DNA of 25,373 nucleotides from JBFLVQ01 sp040758525 (lineage in GTDB: Bacteria; Acidobacteriota; Blastocatellia; Chloracidobacteriales; JADJPF01): positions 1 to 25,373 of the forward strand of contig JBFLVQ010000057.1 of assembly GCA_040758525.1 (NCBI GenBank), given 5' to 3'. The position numbers were made by a program, and so were the translations under genes. Positions 7,199 through 16,215 of the stretch are shown one piece after another. The notes below the pieces were generated by a model. The model was not told where the DNA came from. It made no database searches and was given only the letters and a program-made list of their open reading frames with translations. How positions within the stretch are numbered: position 1 is the stretch's first letter; each line of letters begins with the position of its first letter.

Positions 7199-8167
7199 AT
7201 GCAGCAACTATCAGTACTAGACGGTCGCTCGAAGTGGATCAACAGTGAATTTCCTGTCGCAGAGATTAGTGATCTGTTGACCATGGATGATGTCGTCATA
7301 TGGCTTGATTTAGAAAATCCTACAGATGCAGATTGGACGCTTCTTAAAGAAGAGTTTAATTTCCATCCGCTCGCTATTGAAGACTGTCAAAACGCTCATC
7401 AACGCTCTAAGATCGAACTCTACAATGGTTATTTCTTTATCGTGATGTATGAGATCGTGATTGTAGATGACCTTGAAATGAAGATGCAGGAGCTACATCT
7501 GTTCTTAGGCAATGATTATGTTGTCACTATACACCAAGGCGCAGTACCTTCCCTACAGGCAGCACGCAAACAATGGCTAGATGCTGAAGAGAGTTTCACT
7601 ACTGGCGCAAGTTTCCTTGCCTATCTGATCATTGACTCGATTGTTGATGGCTACTTCCCTATTATCGATCGCTATAGTGAGCGGCTTGAGGAATTGGAAG
7701 AAGAGGTCTTTTCTAAGCCTCAGGTAGGGATGATGGAGAGTGTATTCCGTGTACGTAAGCAGTTACTGTTTCTACGGCGCGCGGTGGCACCATTACGTGA
7801 TGTGATGAATGTGATGTTACGGCGTGATACCCATATAATTGCGCCACAAACCTATCCCTACTATCAGGACATCTTCGATCATTTGGTACGTATCGGTGAT
7901 GCGATTGATACACATCGCGAACTGGCAACTGGTGTGACGGAAGCCTATCTATCGGTAGCAGGCCACCGTATGAATGAGATAATGAAACGGCTCACAGTCA
8001 TTTCTACAGTGCTAATGACTGGCGCACTGATTGCAGGTATCTATGGAATGAATTTCCAGGTGATGCCAGAGTTGCAATGGCGCTGGGGCTATCCTATGGC
8101 GTTAGGAATGATCATCTCTATAGCCATCATCCTCTATTTCTATTTTCGTAAGATCGATTGGCTATAA
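7199..8167 (+). CDS. corA: CorA-family magnesium/cobalt transporter
   Basis: A 322-residue inner-membrane channel. A soluble alpha/beta N-domain (residues ~1-240, including the HPLAIEDCQNAHQRSKIE motif near 59-76) precedes two C-terminal transmembrane helices at about 266-285 and 296-315. The signature YGMNFQ has Gly283-Met284-Asn285, the loop that binds hydrated Mg2+. The protein ends in a short basic tail (FRKIDWL), as in the family. The Shine-Dalgarno is poor. It ends 4 bp before the stop of the convergent permease gene. Confidence 0.93.
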   Translation: MQQLSVLDGRSKWINSEFPVAEISDLLTMDDVVIWLDLENPTDADWTLLKEEFNFHPLAIEDCQNAHQRSKIELYNGYFFIVMYEIVIVDDLEMKMQELHLFLGNDYVVTIHQGAVPSLQAARKQWLDAEESFTTGASFLAYLIIDSIVDGYFPIIDRYSERLEELEEEVFSKPQVGMMESVFRVRKQLLFLRRAVAPLRDVMNVMLRRDTHIIAPQTYPYYQDIFDHLVRIGDAIDTHRELATGVTEAYLSVAGHRMNEIMKRLTVISTVLMTGALIAGIYGMNFQVMPELQWRWGYPMALGMIISIAIILYFYFRKIDWL

Positions 8168-8171
8168 TTGT

Positions 8172-9278
8172 TCACTCGTAATTGAGCGCTTCTACAGGAT
8201 CCTGCCGTGCAGCGCGTAGCGCTGGATAAAGTGCGCCCATCAGTCCACCAATTACACCCACCACGGCAGCAGTAAGCAGCCACTGCGGTTCAAATTCAAT
8301 AAAACGAAGATTAGTAAAGCGAATAACAAAGAATCGTGCGATAACAGCAATCAGATAGCCTCCTGATACTCCTAACGTACTGATTACCAATGCCTCCTTC
8401 TCAACTATCCAAACAATAAATGTGCGTGATGCTCCCAAGCTCTTGAGTATACCAATCTCGCGAGTACGTTCAGTGATTGTTGTGTACATCGCTAGCAAAA
8501 TCACCAGCGTGCTGATAAAGACGGCTAAACCTACCATCACACGCGCAAAAGCAGTGAACATAGGCAGGCTCTCAGTATAAAGCTGGGGAAGATCACGGGT
8601 AAATATCACTTGAGCATCTGGCAATATCTTTAATATACGTTGTGCTATTTCTTCTTGCTGGGCAGGATTCTCACAACGTACTAGCAGCATTGTACAACGA
8701 CCTTCGGAAGCAAGCATGGATTGCAGCATAGAAAGTCTAACCTTGATGCGTGTGCCTACTTGAGGAGTATAGATACCAGCAACTTTGAAGGTGCGATCCA
8801 AAGCGTTGACTGGATCACCTGGCTTGAGTTTGTGACGGCCTGCATAGTCTTCATCTACGATCACTTCTTCATCATTAGTAGGAGGCTGACCTTCAATCAA
8901 CTTTATTCCGCTGGTGGCAAAGTAAGACTCAACTTCGATTGCATCAATCGCACGGAAGCCAATACCAGAGTCGGTGGTTTGAAGAAACTGGCCCATAGGC
9001 GTAGCAGACTTTATACCTGGCAACTGACGTACCTTCTCAACCGTATCCACGGGCATAGAGAGGGAGTTGGCACCTAATCCTAGCGTCTGAAAACTACCTG
9101 AGGGTCGAGCAATAATCTCTGCCGCTACATTTGCTTCGCGTGTACCACGTTCTTTTAGCATTCCACGCATCAAGCCAACAATCAATAATATTAAGACCGT
9201 ACCAATAGCAACGCCCGCCGCTGTGACAAGCACACGGGTGGGGCGATGCTTGATATTGGCTAGTACCAAGCTTTCCAT
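8172..9278 (-). CDS. MacB/FtsX-type ABC transporter permease
   Basis: A 368-residue membrane protein with the MacB/FtsX permease layout. TM1 lies near residues 16-38, a large extracytoplasmic MacB-PCD-like domain covers ~40-245, and three C-terminal TM segments follow with the ERTREIGILKSLGAS coupling segment (~275-289) and the ALYPALRAARQDPVEALNYE end. These motifs match permeases that work with an LolD/MacB-type ATPase in lipoprotein or lipid export or in mechanotransmission. The ATG at 9278 is chosen over the TTG at 9284 because AAGGAG is well spaced only for the ATG. No ATP-binding subunit gene is adjacent, which is unusual. It is the last gene of an apparent operon (45-bp gap) behind the CDP-alcohol phosphatidyltransferase. 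Confidence 0.88.
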   Translation of the reverse strand: MESLVLANIKHRPTRVLVTAAGVAIGTVLILLIVGLMRGMLKERGTREANVAAEIIARPSGSFQTLGLGANSLSMPVDTVEKVRQLPGIKSATPMGQFLQTTDSGIGFRAIDAIEVESYFATSGIKLIEGQPPTNDEEVIVDEDYAGRHKLKPGDPVNALDRTFKVAGIYTPQVGTRIKVRLSMLQSMLASEGRCTMLLVRCENPAQQEEIAQRILKILPDAQVIFTRDLPQLYTESLPMFTAFARVMVGLAVFISTLVILLAMYTTITERTREIGILKSLGASRTFIVWIVEKEALVISTLGVSGGYLIAVIARFFVIRFTNLRFIEFEPQWLLTAAVVGVIGGLMGALYPALRAARQDPVEALNYE

Positions 9279-9323
9279 CTGCAAGACTCCTTGTATAGAT
9301 GAGCTATATAATTAATCACATTA

Positions 9324-10625
9324 TCAAGTTTGCGCGGACGTATCAGCTTTATTGAAGAGCCGGTTGGTATTGAGTGTAAGTATCCAGAAAAGATTCGCAC
9401 CAAATGCACACAACATTATAAAAAACCAGGTTAGATCGAGTATCGCAAAGGCAAGTATAGCATAGGGAAAGAAAGCGCGGCGGGTAAGAAAATAACATTT
9501 ACGAGAAAAATAGTAGATGGGGTTGCTCATACGCGCTTCCATCTTTGTATGCAATCGATTGATATAGTCTTGTGGTTGGTCGTTGCTAAACTTCTTGCGC
9601 TGATAGCCAGTAGCTAAAAAGCTGAGCACACAGCCAAAGACAAAGAGTGCGCCAATGTAGGCATAAAAAATATTGCCAGTATGTTTGTAGAGTCCTATTC
9701 CCATCCCTGCAAAGGCAGCAACATAAGAGCTATAATCAGAAGCAGTCTCTAGCCAACAACCAAAAGCCGATTCTTGAAACTTAAGTCGCGCCATCATTCC
9801 ATCACAATGATCCAGCAATGAAGAGAGGTAGAGGAGAAAAGCGCCTCCCAGTGTATACCAATAGCCACCAAAAGCGAAGATCACTCCCGAGAGTATACCA
9901 AATAGCAATCCAGTCAGTGTTACCATATTGGGTGTGATCGGTGTCTGCAGTATCACATTCATCAATGGCCTTGCTACCACACGCTTGTTGAAGTTGGCAT
10001 AAATACCATCAGATTTCTTACCATTGCCACGGTAGAGCGCATCTTTGGCTTGTTGCAGATCTTCTTTGGTTTTAAGTGGTCGTGAGAGATGGCCATTAGG
10101 CTCAAAACGCCGCCATTTCCCTTCTCTAGCCAATGCTAGCGTAGTAGCCAAGACACTCTCACGTGTATCAGCAGTAGCCAAGAGTGGGTTCAGATCTTTT
10201 GGCGCGCAAACAAACATACCAGCCTCTGGCACTACTAATGGGCGGTGATTCTCTCTCCAATCGATACCAATTGCTTCTAGTAAGCGAAAATCAAAAAGAG
10301 ATTCTCCTGAAACAAAGACGAAAGGCTCTGCTAACCTTAGCAGAGCTAATGACTCCGCCGAGCCTGGACGTATCTCTGCTGGCAGTGTACTTACTTGTAA
10401 TGAGACTCCTGCCAAACGGTCGTCTTTTAACTGATCCGCAATAACAAACTGCTCTTGCGAGTCTGTGAGAATAAAGACACGCTCGAAATTTGCTTTCTTG
10501 GCTGTCAAGACCAAGCGCTTGAGTAGACTAAGCCCAAAGATTTTCAATTTGGACAAAGACTGTGTGCGGCCTTTTAACTCGATAACCGCACAGGGATCCG
10601 CAGCAATTACAATTGTCTTCAACAT
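9324..10625 (-). CDS. CDP-alcohol phosphatidyltransferase with N-terminal nucleotidyltransferase-like domain
   Basis: A 433-residue two-part protein. Residues ~1-190 look like a degenerate nucleotidyltransferase fold: a hydrophobic first strand (TIVIAADPCAV) but no GxGxR-type glycine loop. Residues ~215-430 are a membrane domain of the CDP-alcohol phosphatidyltransferase family with several TM segments. Its signature runs D272-x2-D275-G276-x2-A279-R280-x8-G289-x3-E293-x3-D297; the position normally Asp is Glu293. The family transfers a phospho-alcohol from a CDP-alcohol to an acceptor alcohol. The layout recalls bifunctional inositol-1-phosphate cytidylyltransferase/di-myo-inositol-phosphate-phosphate synthases, but the cytidylyltransferase work may have moved to the separate enzyme encoded 31 bp upstream. 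The product is not known; an inositol- or polyol-containing lipid or solute is inferred. Confidence 0.83.
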   Translation of the reverse strand: MLKTIVIAADPCAVIELKGRTQSLSKLKIFGLSLLKRLVLTAKKANFERVFILTDSQEQFVIADQLKDDRLAGVSLQVSTLPAEIRPGSAESLALLRLAEPFVFVSGESLFDFRLLEAIGIDWRENHRPLVVPEAGMFVCAPKDLNPLLATADTRESVLATTLALAREGKWRRFEPNGHLSRPLKTKEDLQQAKDALYRGNGKKSDGIYANFNKRVVARPLMNVILQTPITPNMVTLTGLLFGILSGVIFAFGGYWYTLGGAFLLYLSSLLDHCDGMMARLKFQESAFGCWLETASDYSSYVAAFAGMGIGLYKHTGNIFYAYIGALFVFGCVLSFLATGYQRKKFSNDQPQDYINRLHTKMEARMSNPIYYFSRKCYFLTRRAFFPYAILAFAILDLTWFFIMLCAFGANLFWILTLNTNRLFNKADTSAQT

Positions 10626-10656
10626 AAGTCTGCTTTCTTACTGATCTTGCCAACCA

Positions 10657-11478
10657 TTAATCTCGGCCAATCCCTTGCCCCACTACTGCGGGAAGTGTCT
10701 CCTCCGATAAGAAAGGACGCTGGGCAGCAGATTTATTGGCGTCGATCAGATCGCCCACCCAGGCTGACTGGTATTGGATTTTGGGATACACAATCTCGTT
10801 AGCAAGCGACAGATCCGAGGCAAAATCGATCTCTACCCAAGGAAGGCTCGCTGTAGTGACAGAATAGATCGGATAGTATCGCGCCACTTCGCTAATGGCA
10901 TAAGTACACCAACGATTTACTACTCCTCGCGCGACCAATGTCTCGATTTGGGCAAAGAGTCGTTGTGTACCTTCACGGGAGAACTTGAGAATACCAAGAT
11001 TCTCGCCATGTGCATCGCCAGCATCTAGCTCTTTGCTAAGTCGTACTACTCGCTCGCCTTCTAACTGTACTTTCATCTGCTCAGGATCGAATTCGCTCTT
11101 CAGCTCTATCGCCAGTGCATCATCGTAATTTGAACGCAACAATCGACGCAATATACGTGGATGGAAGACGACATCTGAGTTAAGTACAACTAATCCATCA
11201 TAGGCTGCCTCACGCGCTAGCCAGAGAGAATAGAGACTATCCGTGCTTTCATGCTTATGATTGTAAATATAGCTTACTCGCGCTCCTAGATAGGTGCGCA
11301 CTAACTCGGCTCGATAACCTACTACAACAGTAATGTCATCAATGCCGGCTGCTTCAAGGTTTTCTATCTGATGTTCGATAATTGTAGTATTGCCTACTCT
11401 TAACAGGCATTTTGGTTTTGATTCCGTAAGCGCGCCCAACCGCCTGCCACGTCCTGCCGCCAGTATCACAGCTCTCAT
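10657..11478 (-). CDS. sugar/polyol-phosphate nucleotidyltransferase (LicC/IPCT-like)
   Basis: A 273-residue cytoplasmic enzyme. AAGRGRRLGALTESKPKCLL (residues 7-26) is the nucleotide-binding loop with the conserved Arg and Lys, NSDVVF (100-105) contains the first metal-binding Asp, and WVEIDFASDL (214-223) holds the second acidic metal site. This pattern suits cytidylyltransferases acting on phosphocholine (LicC) or inositol-1-phosphate (IPCT) and related NTP-transferases. The last ~35 residues (after about 236) look like an extension. Being first in an operon with a CDP-alcohol phosphatidyltransferase, it probably makes the CDP-activated substrate; the alcohol cannot be named from sequence. 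A TTGACA element and a leader of ~200 nt precede it. Confidence 0.85.
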   Translation of the reverse strand: MRAVILAAGRGRRLGALTESKPKCLLRVGNTTIIEHQIENLEAAGIDDITVVVGYRAELVRTYLGARVSYIYNHKHESTDSLYSLWLAREAAYDGLVVLNSDVVFHPRILRRLLRSNYDDALAIELKSEFDPEQMKVQLEGERVVRLSKELDAGDAHGENLGILKFSREGTQRLFAQIETLVARGVVNRWCTYAISEVARYYPIYSVTTASLPWVEIDFASDLSLANEIVYPKIQYQSAWVGDLIDANKSAAQRPFLSEETLPAVVGQGIGRD

Positions 11479-11949
11479 CTGCTCGTCCTCACCGTTAAGT
11501 TAATACCGCTTGTTTGTATATGCGCATACTTGCCTTGCGCGACCTTACTGCTCTACCTCCATATATCTTTAACGCTATTGCCTTGGTGAAATCGAACCAC
11601 ACCTGGGGTTCATAGCTGGTGTGGGGGGATGGACTTGCTACCCCATTGGACAGCGACCGCACCGCCGTCGGCACGATCATGAATACACCATAGTTACTAT
11701 TTTTTGCGAAATGTCAAGGTGAATTTGGCTTAACCGCTCATTTTAACCTCTTATAGAGCTAACAAACATTATCAAGAACTCCCTATCACAACCCTTGTTG
11801 TGGCAGGTAATTTACCAAAAAGTGTCGCTTTCGTCGTTGTGGAATACCCGATAAGAGAATCTTGTCCTAGGAAACACTATTTTTTTGTTGATATGCAACT
11901 GTTCGCGCCAATACTGTATCCTTTAGATCACCAATAGGGAGTTTTCCAT
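11479..11949. other. divergent intergenic region with a long structured leader
   Basis: This 471-bp tract lies between the nucleotidyltransferase (-) and the exported EEP enzyme (+). The part to 11690 would be the 5' leader of the nucleotidyltransferase transcript. It contains CCACACC (11597-11603) pairing with GGTGTGG (11618-11624) and a 61-codon ORF (11495-11680, minus) without family features. The minus-strand GGTTCGATT near 11590 imitates a tRNA T-loop, but no cloverleaf can be closed. The region 11720-11949 is AT-rich with only a weak possible promoter for the plus gene (TTGATA near 11888). Confidence 0.5.
11690..11717 (-). promoter_or_regulatory. candidate promoter for the nucleotidyltransferase operon
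   Basis: A perfect TTGACA -35 (11712-11717, minus strand) is followed by a weak -10: AACTAT at 16-nt spacing or TATGGT at 19 nt. It implies a leader of roughly 200 nt before the ATG at 11478. Confidence 0.4.
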
Positions 11950-13458
11950 ATGAAGAGTTGCTGGCACATTCTAGCCTTTATTACCATTGTGTCGATTGCC
12001 TGCGTACTAACAACCGCTGATACTGACCACAAGTCTGCCAACACAGCATTTGTAAAACACCATATGCCAGCAACACTGAGCTATCCAGAGCTAACCACTC
12101 TTAGCCAGCCTAAGGAGATCGAGCCAGCCTTACAAACTAAAGTCAAAGAACTACTTAACACTCCCTTTATAAGTAATATGGCCTATTACCAGGGACGGCG
12201 TGCAAAACAGCCCCGTAACCAGAAATTAGGAGCTATATTACGAGTCTTATGCTGGAATATTGAGCGCGGCACGCAATTAGACTTAATTCTCAAAGCATTT
12301 GCTTCCCCACAAGCCTTTCTTAAACAGGCAACCGAGACCAATATAGCAAAGTCATCGATTAATGCACCATTGCTTGCCGAGGAACTGGCACTATTACAAG
12401 AGACAGATCTGCTAATACTTACTGAAGTTGATATGGGCATGCCACGCACGTTATACCGCAATGTTATTGGGGAATTAGCCGAAGCACTAGCCATGAACTA
12501 TGCCTATGGAGTTGAATTTCTTGAGATTGCCCCTTGGCAGTTGCAACAGGCCAATACGCCAGCAGATCAGAAGCGCTTTTTAGGACTGCATGGCTCAGCG
12601 ATTCTTAGTCGCTATCCGATCAAGCGAGCTATGCTCTACCCACTCAATTATCAAGCCTTCGATTGGTTCAATGGTAATCTTGTCAACAGTGATGACAACC
12701 TAGACGCAATGCGGAAGTTAATGGGTAAGTTGATCTTTGGCCAACAGCCTGGTCCCCGACAGTTGCGACGGGGAGGGCGTATGCTGCTGATGGCAGATCT
12801 TGAGATAGAAGAATTGCCAGAGCGAACTGTTACAGTAGCTGTCACCCATCTAGAGAGTAGTGCTAGCCCAGCAGACCGCCAACAACAGATACGTGAAGTA
12901 CTTACACACCTTCAGCCAATAAAAAACCCGATTATTCTAGGCGGTGATTTTAACACCTCAGGAATAGATCGACGGCGCAATATTACCGTTAGTAGGGGCA
13001 ATGCCAGCCCACCACCTTCTGAAAAGGCTGCTACTGTGCTACCCCAAGCTCTTACACAACTACCCAATCCAGAGCGAGAGATCTTTGCTGAACTTCTAAG
13101 CACACGCTTTGCTGATGGAGGGTTCTTTGATTTCCGCGGTGACGAGGAACATTCCCTGAGTGGTAGCACAATACCGCTGGCAAACTCCAACGAGGCTAAT
13201 GATACAGCTTATGCACCTACCTTTGAATTGTCCAATACCGTGGCTGGTTTAGGAAAATTCAAGCTTGATTGGATATTTGTTAAAGCCTATTTGCGTGCTC
13301 CTTTTGAAGAGCATGGCAGTTATCGTTTTGCCCCTCATTTTGGACGTACCCTGCGTACCTTCAACTACAGCTTTCCACAAAGACTCTCTGACCATACTCC
13401 GCTAATAGTAGATTTACCAATAAATGACCCTGCTAAGTCATTGCCAACTTCAAAATAG
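11950..13458 (+). CDS. exported endonuclease/exonuclease/phosphatase-family protein
   Basis: A 502-residue protein with an N-terminal hydrophobic signal segment (residues ~6-21) and an EEP (DNase I-like) fold. Catalytic landmarks in order: CWNIERG with Asn103, LTEVDMG with Glu159, THLESS, GGDFNTSG with Asp333 and Asn335, LDWIFVK, and SDHTPL with Asp481-His482. The family covers nucleases, sphingomyelinases and inositol-polyphosphate phosphatases; the substrate cannot be told from these motifs. A ~60-residue linker precedes the fold. AGGGAG lies before the ATG. It is followed by a TonB-dependent receptor and then an exported metallophosphoesterase, so extracellular or periplasmic phosphodiester breakdown with uptake of products is plausible. 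Confidence 0.85.
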   Translation: MKSCWHILAFITIVSIACVLTTADTDHKSANTAFVKHHMPATLSYPELTTLSQPKEIEPALQTKVKELLNTPFISNMAYYQGRRAKQPRNQKLGAILRVLCWNIERGTQLDLILKAFASPQAFLKQATETNIAKSSINAPLLAEELALLQETDLLILTEVDMGMPRTLYRNVIGELAEALAMNYAYGVEFLEIAPWQLQQANTPADQKRFLGLHGSAILSRYPIKRAMLYPLNYQAFDWFNGNLVNSDDNLDAMRKLMGKLIFGQQPGPRQLRRGGRMLLMADLEIEELPERTVTVAVTHLESSASPADRQQQIREVLTHLQPIKNPIILGGDFNTSGIDRRRNITVSRGNASPPPSEKAATVLPQALTQLPNPEREIFAELLSTRFADGGFFDFRGDEEHSLSGSTIPLANSNEANDTAYAPTFELSNTVAGLGKFKLDWIFVKAYLRAPFEEHGSYRFAPHFGRTLRTFNYSFPQRLSDHTPLIVDLPINDPAKSLPTSK

Positions 13459-13617
13459 ACCATAACTGCGCCAGCAAAATCGCGATACCAACGAATTCCA
13501 GACTTGCTCCTTACGATATGGAAATGATATAAATCACTTTTGCTTTAATTTGGTACTCCTTGTCTTTTAATATGGACAGCTTAGCTGCCAAGAGCTCTAA
13601 TTCGAGGACCAATAACT

Positions 13618-16146
13618 ATGATTTATCGCAAGCTCCCTCAAGTAATCTCGCTGTTACTTCTAATAGTTTTTTCTACCGCTGCCTGGGCATATGAAAAGAC
13701 CGCGATCTCTGGCCGTGTAACAGCCAAGGATGCAGAAGGCAAAACAACCATCATTGTTGGCGGGACGGTAACAATTACTGGCTCACCACTAGGTGCAGGA
13801 GCAATTACGCTTGCCACGGACGAGAAGGGAGCCTTTATCTCTCCTGAGCTTCCGGCTGGAGATTATAGTGTTACGATCGAGTACACTGGCTTCGAACCGC
13901 TCACACAAAATGTATCGGTAACTATTGGCATGACTAGTGAAGGTGTCTACGAACTACAATTAGGCCAGGTTACCAGTGTTGTTGAGGTGAGTGCAGAAGG
14001 AAGAATCGAGACTACCGATGCGACTCCACAAGTTAAACTGAATGCTCCAGTGCTTAACAATGCACCATTAGTAAGCGAGCGCTTTACTGATGTGTTGCCG
14101 CTTGTTCCTGGTGTAGTACGTGGACCAGATGGCTTGCTCAATGTAAAAGGAGCACGCGCTAATGCCTCGGGCTTACTGGTTAATAGTACCAATGCAACCG
14201 ATCCAGTTACTGGTGGTCAAGGTATCAGCCTGCCACTTGATGCAGTGGAGTCGGTACAGGTCCTCTCCAGTCCTTATCTAGCAGAATATGGCAAGTTCGC
14301 TGGCGCCGTCACATCTGTAGCAACCAAGATGGGTACCAACGATTTTAAAGTGCAGGTCAACAACTTTGTGCCACGCACAAGGCGTCGTGAAGATCCTAAT
14401 ACGGGTAAATCCAAGCTTGTTGGAATTGAATCCTTTACACCACGTTTAGGGATCTCAGGGCCAATTATAAAAGACAAACTCTTTTTCGCACAGACCTTCC
14501 AGTACCGATTTGTACGCACTAAAATCGACACGCTACCAGATCCACAAGAACCACCAACACAGAATCAAGAGGTCGAGCGAGATAATAGTTTCGAGAGCTT
14601 TGATTCATTCACACAAGTGAACTATGTCATCAATCCTCGTAACACTCTGCTAGCAACCTTCTCGCTCTATCCACAAAATAATGATGCTGTCACTCTTAAC
14701 ACATTTAATCCACCACTTGTAACACCCAACTACAAGCAGCGTGGCTTTCAGTTTGCGCTGAGTGAGACGGCTATCTTTAATAACAAACTGTTGCTGGAAT
14801 CAACCTTCTCTTTTAAGCGCTTTGATGCGGAGGTCTTCCCTGCTGGCGATAGCCCAATGATTATTGGTGTTGAGCTGAACACTGGCAACTTTTTCAATCG
14901 TCAAGAGCGCGACACAGACCGTATAGAAGTAGCAGAAGTGCTCAATTATCAGCTTACCAATCGTCATACACTCAAATTTGGTGTCGATATTGCACACAAT
15001 ACTTTTGATGGCGAAGATCGCAGTAGAATTGTTGAGATAAGACGTGCTAATAACTCTTTGTCAGAAAGGATTACTTTCGACGGTAATATACTGCTTGAGC
15101 GTGATGTCAATGAATATACTGTCTTCATTCAAGACAAATGGTTGGTAAATCCACGACTCACTTTTGATATGGGCTTGCGTTACGATCGTGAATCGATCGC
15201 TGACGAGAACAATCTTGCTCCACGTTTTGGCTTTGTTGTTGTGCCCACTACTGACAATCGTACAGCAATTCGTGGTGGCATTGGTCTCTTTTACAACAAA
15301 GTACCGATCAATGTAGGTACTTTTCTACAACGCCAGAACCGTATCATAACCCTCTTTGATACAGATGGTCAGACGGTTATAGATGGACCGCGTCGTTTCG
15401 ATAATGTTATTCCAACCGATGATGGCAAACCACGCACACCATATAGTCTGGCTTTCAATATTGAGTTGAATCGTGAACTGGCGCCTGGCCTTAATCTGCG
15501 TGTAGGCTATCAACAACGCAATGGTCGCCGTGAGCTCACGATCGATCAATTTACTGGGCCAAACCAAGCTGGCCAATTAGTGCTTGCCAATGCTGGTCTA
15601 TCACGCTATAGAGAATTTGAGGTTACTACTCGCTATCGTTTTGGTGAAGCAGGTCAGGATATTGTTGCTTCCTATGTGCGTTCTCAAGCAATTGGCAATC
15701 TTAACGACTACAACCTCTTTATAGGTAACTTCCAGCAGCCAATTATCCGTTCAGATGAGGTTGGTCTATTGCCTTTCGATGCACGCAATCGGTTTCTTAT
15801 TTATGGTGTCTTCAACCTACCACGCAAAGTCTCTATCTCACCAGTAGCAGATGTACGCAATGGTTTTCCTTTCTCGTTTGTAGACGAGGAGCAGCAGTTT
15901 ATCGGTAAGCGCAATGCCGCGGGACGTTTTCCAACCTTCTTTTCGCTTGATATGAAGATTGCCAAGGATTTCAGAGTAAAGGTGGCAGGTAAGAAATACA
16001 AATTCCAGTTAGGAGTGCGATTCTTCAATCTAACAAACCACTTCAATCCACGTGATATCCAAAATAATGCTGCTAGTGGTTTCTTCCGTGGCTTTGACAA
16101 TAGTGTGGGTCGGTTAGTACGTGGATCGCTCAAGCTTGAGTTTTAG
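13618..16146 (+). CDS. TonB-dependent receptor-like outer-membrane protein with carboxypeptidase-regulatory-like domain
   Basis: An 842-residue outer-membrane protein. It has a signal peptide (residues ~1-24, cleavage near AWA), a carboxypeptidase-regulatory-like beta-sandwich (~28-120, ending in VVEVSAEGRIE), a plug-like region containing NVKGARANASGLLVNSTNATD and SLPLDAVESVQVL (~170-220), then a long beta-barrel with alternating aromatic strands such as FFAQTFQYRFVR and LTFDMGLRYDRE. It ends in GSLKLEF; the terminal Phe is the BAM recognition residue. This is the 'Oar/CarboxypepD_reg-TonB' type common in Acidobacteriota and Bacteroidota. The substrate is unknown; the flanking exported EEP and metallophosphoesterase suggest a phosphorylated or nucleic-acid-derived ligand, which is inference. 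No clear TonB box was identified. Confidence 0.9.
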   Translation: MIYRKLPQVISLLLLIVFSTAAWAYEKTAISGRVTAKDAEGKTTIIVGGTVTITGSPLGAGAITLATDEKGAFISPELPAGDYSVTIEYTGFEPLTQNVSVTIGMTSEGVYELQLGQVTSVVEVSAEGRIETTDATPQVKLNAPVLNNAPLVSERFTDVLPLVPGVVRGPDGLLNVKGARANASGLLVNSTNATDPVTGGQGISLPLDAVESVQVLSSPYLAEYGKFAGAVTSVATKMGTNDFKVQVNNFVPRTRRREDPNTGKSKLVGIESFTPRLGISGPIIKDKLFFAQTFQYRFVRTKIDTLPDPQEPPTQNQEVERDNSFESFDSFTQVNYVINPRNTLLATFSLYPQNNDAVTLNTFNPPLVTPNYKQRGFQFALSETAIFNNKLLLESTFSFKRFDAEVFPAGDSPMIIGVELNTGNFFNRQERDTDRIEVAEVLNYQLTNRHTLKFGVDIAHNTFDGEDRSRIVEIRRANNSLSERITFDGNILLERDVNEYTVFIQDKWLVNPRLTFDMGLRYDRESIADENNLAPRFGFVVVPTTDNRTAIRGGIGLFYNKVPINVGTFLQRQNRIITLFDTDGQTVIDGPRRFDNVIPTDDGKPRTPYSLAFNIELNRELAPGLNLRVGYQQRNGRRELTIDQFTGPNQAGQLVLANAGLSRYREFEVTTRYRFGEAGQDIVASYVRSQAIGNLNDYNLFIGNFQQPIIRSDEVGLLPFDARNRFLIYGVFNLPRKVSISPVADVRNGFPFSFVDEEQQFIGKRNAAGRFPTFFSLDMKIAKDFRVKVAGKKYKFQLGVRFFNLTNHFNPRDIQNNAASGFFRGFDNSVGRLVRGSLKLEF

Positions 16147-16147
16147 A

Positions 16148-16176
16148 TTGAAAAAGTTTGTTGCTAGAGCTATACT
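16148..16176 (+). promoter_or_regulatory. near-consensus sigma70 promoter for the metallophosphoesterase
   Basis: TTGAAA (16148-16153), exactly 17 nt, TATACT (16171-16176): five of six matches in each hexamer. It begins one base after the receptor stop codon. The predicted start near 16183 gives an ~83-nt leader that contains a tandem repeat and an intrinsic terminator. Confidence 0.65.
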
Positions 16177-16186
16177 GGTTTAGTTA

Positions 16187-16202
16187 GTTCTAGAGTTCTA
16201 GA
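16187..16202 (+). repeat. tandem GTTCTAGA repeat in the metallophosphoesterase leader
   Basis: Two exact, adjacent copies of GTTCTAGA (16187-16194 and 16195-16202), each holding the palindrome TCTAGA. They lie about +4 to +20 relative to the predicted transcription start, a common place for a repressor operator. Confidence 0.5.
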
Positions 16203-16215
16203 TTTAAGCACTCGT

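Noticed and set aside
8721..9077. 118-codon plus-strand ORF inside the permease gene
   Set aside because: It is antisense to the periplasmic domain of a clear permease and has no homology-like features.
11585..11660. Possible tRNA on the minus strand because of GGTTCGATT
   Set aside because: The T-stem is only partly paired, and no matching acceptor, D or anticodon arm can be built upstream.
11495..11680. 61-codon minus-strand ORF upstream of the nucleotidyltransferase
   Set aside because: No family features, no ribosome-binding site, and it lies in a likely structured leader; kept only as part of the leader description.
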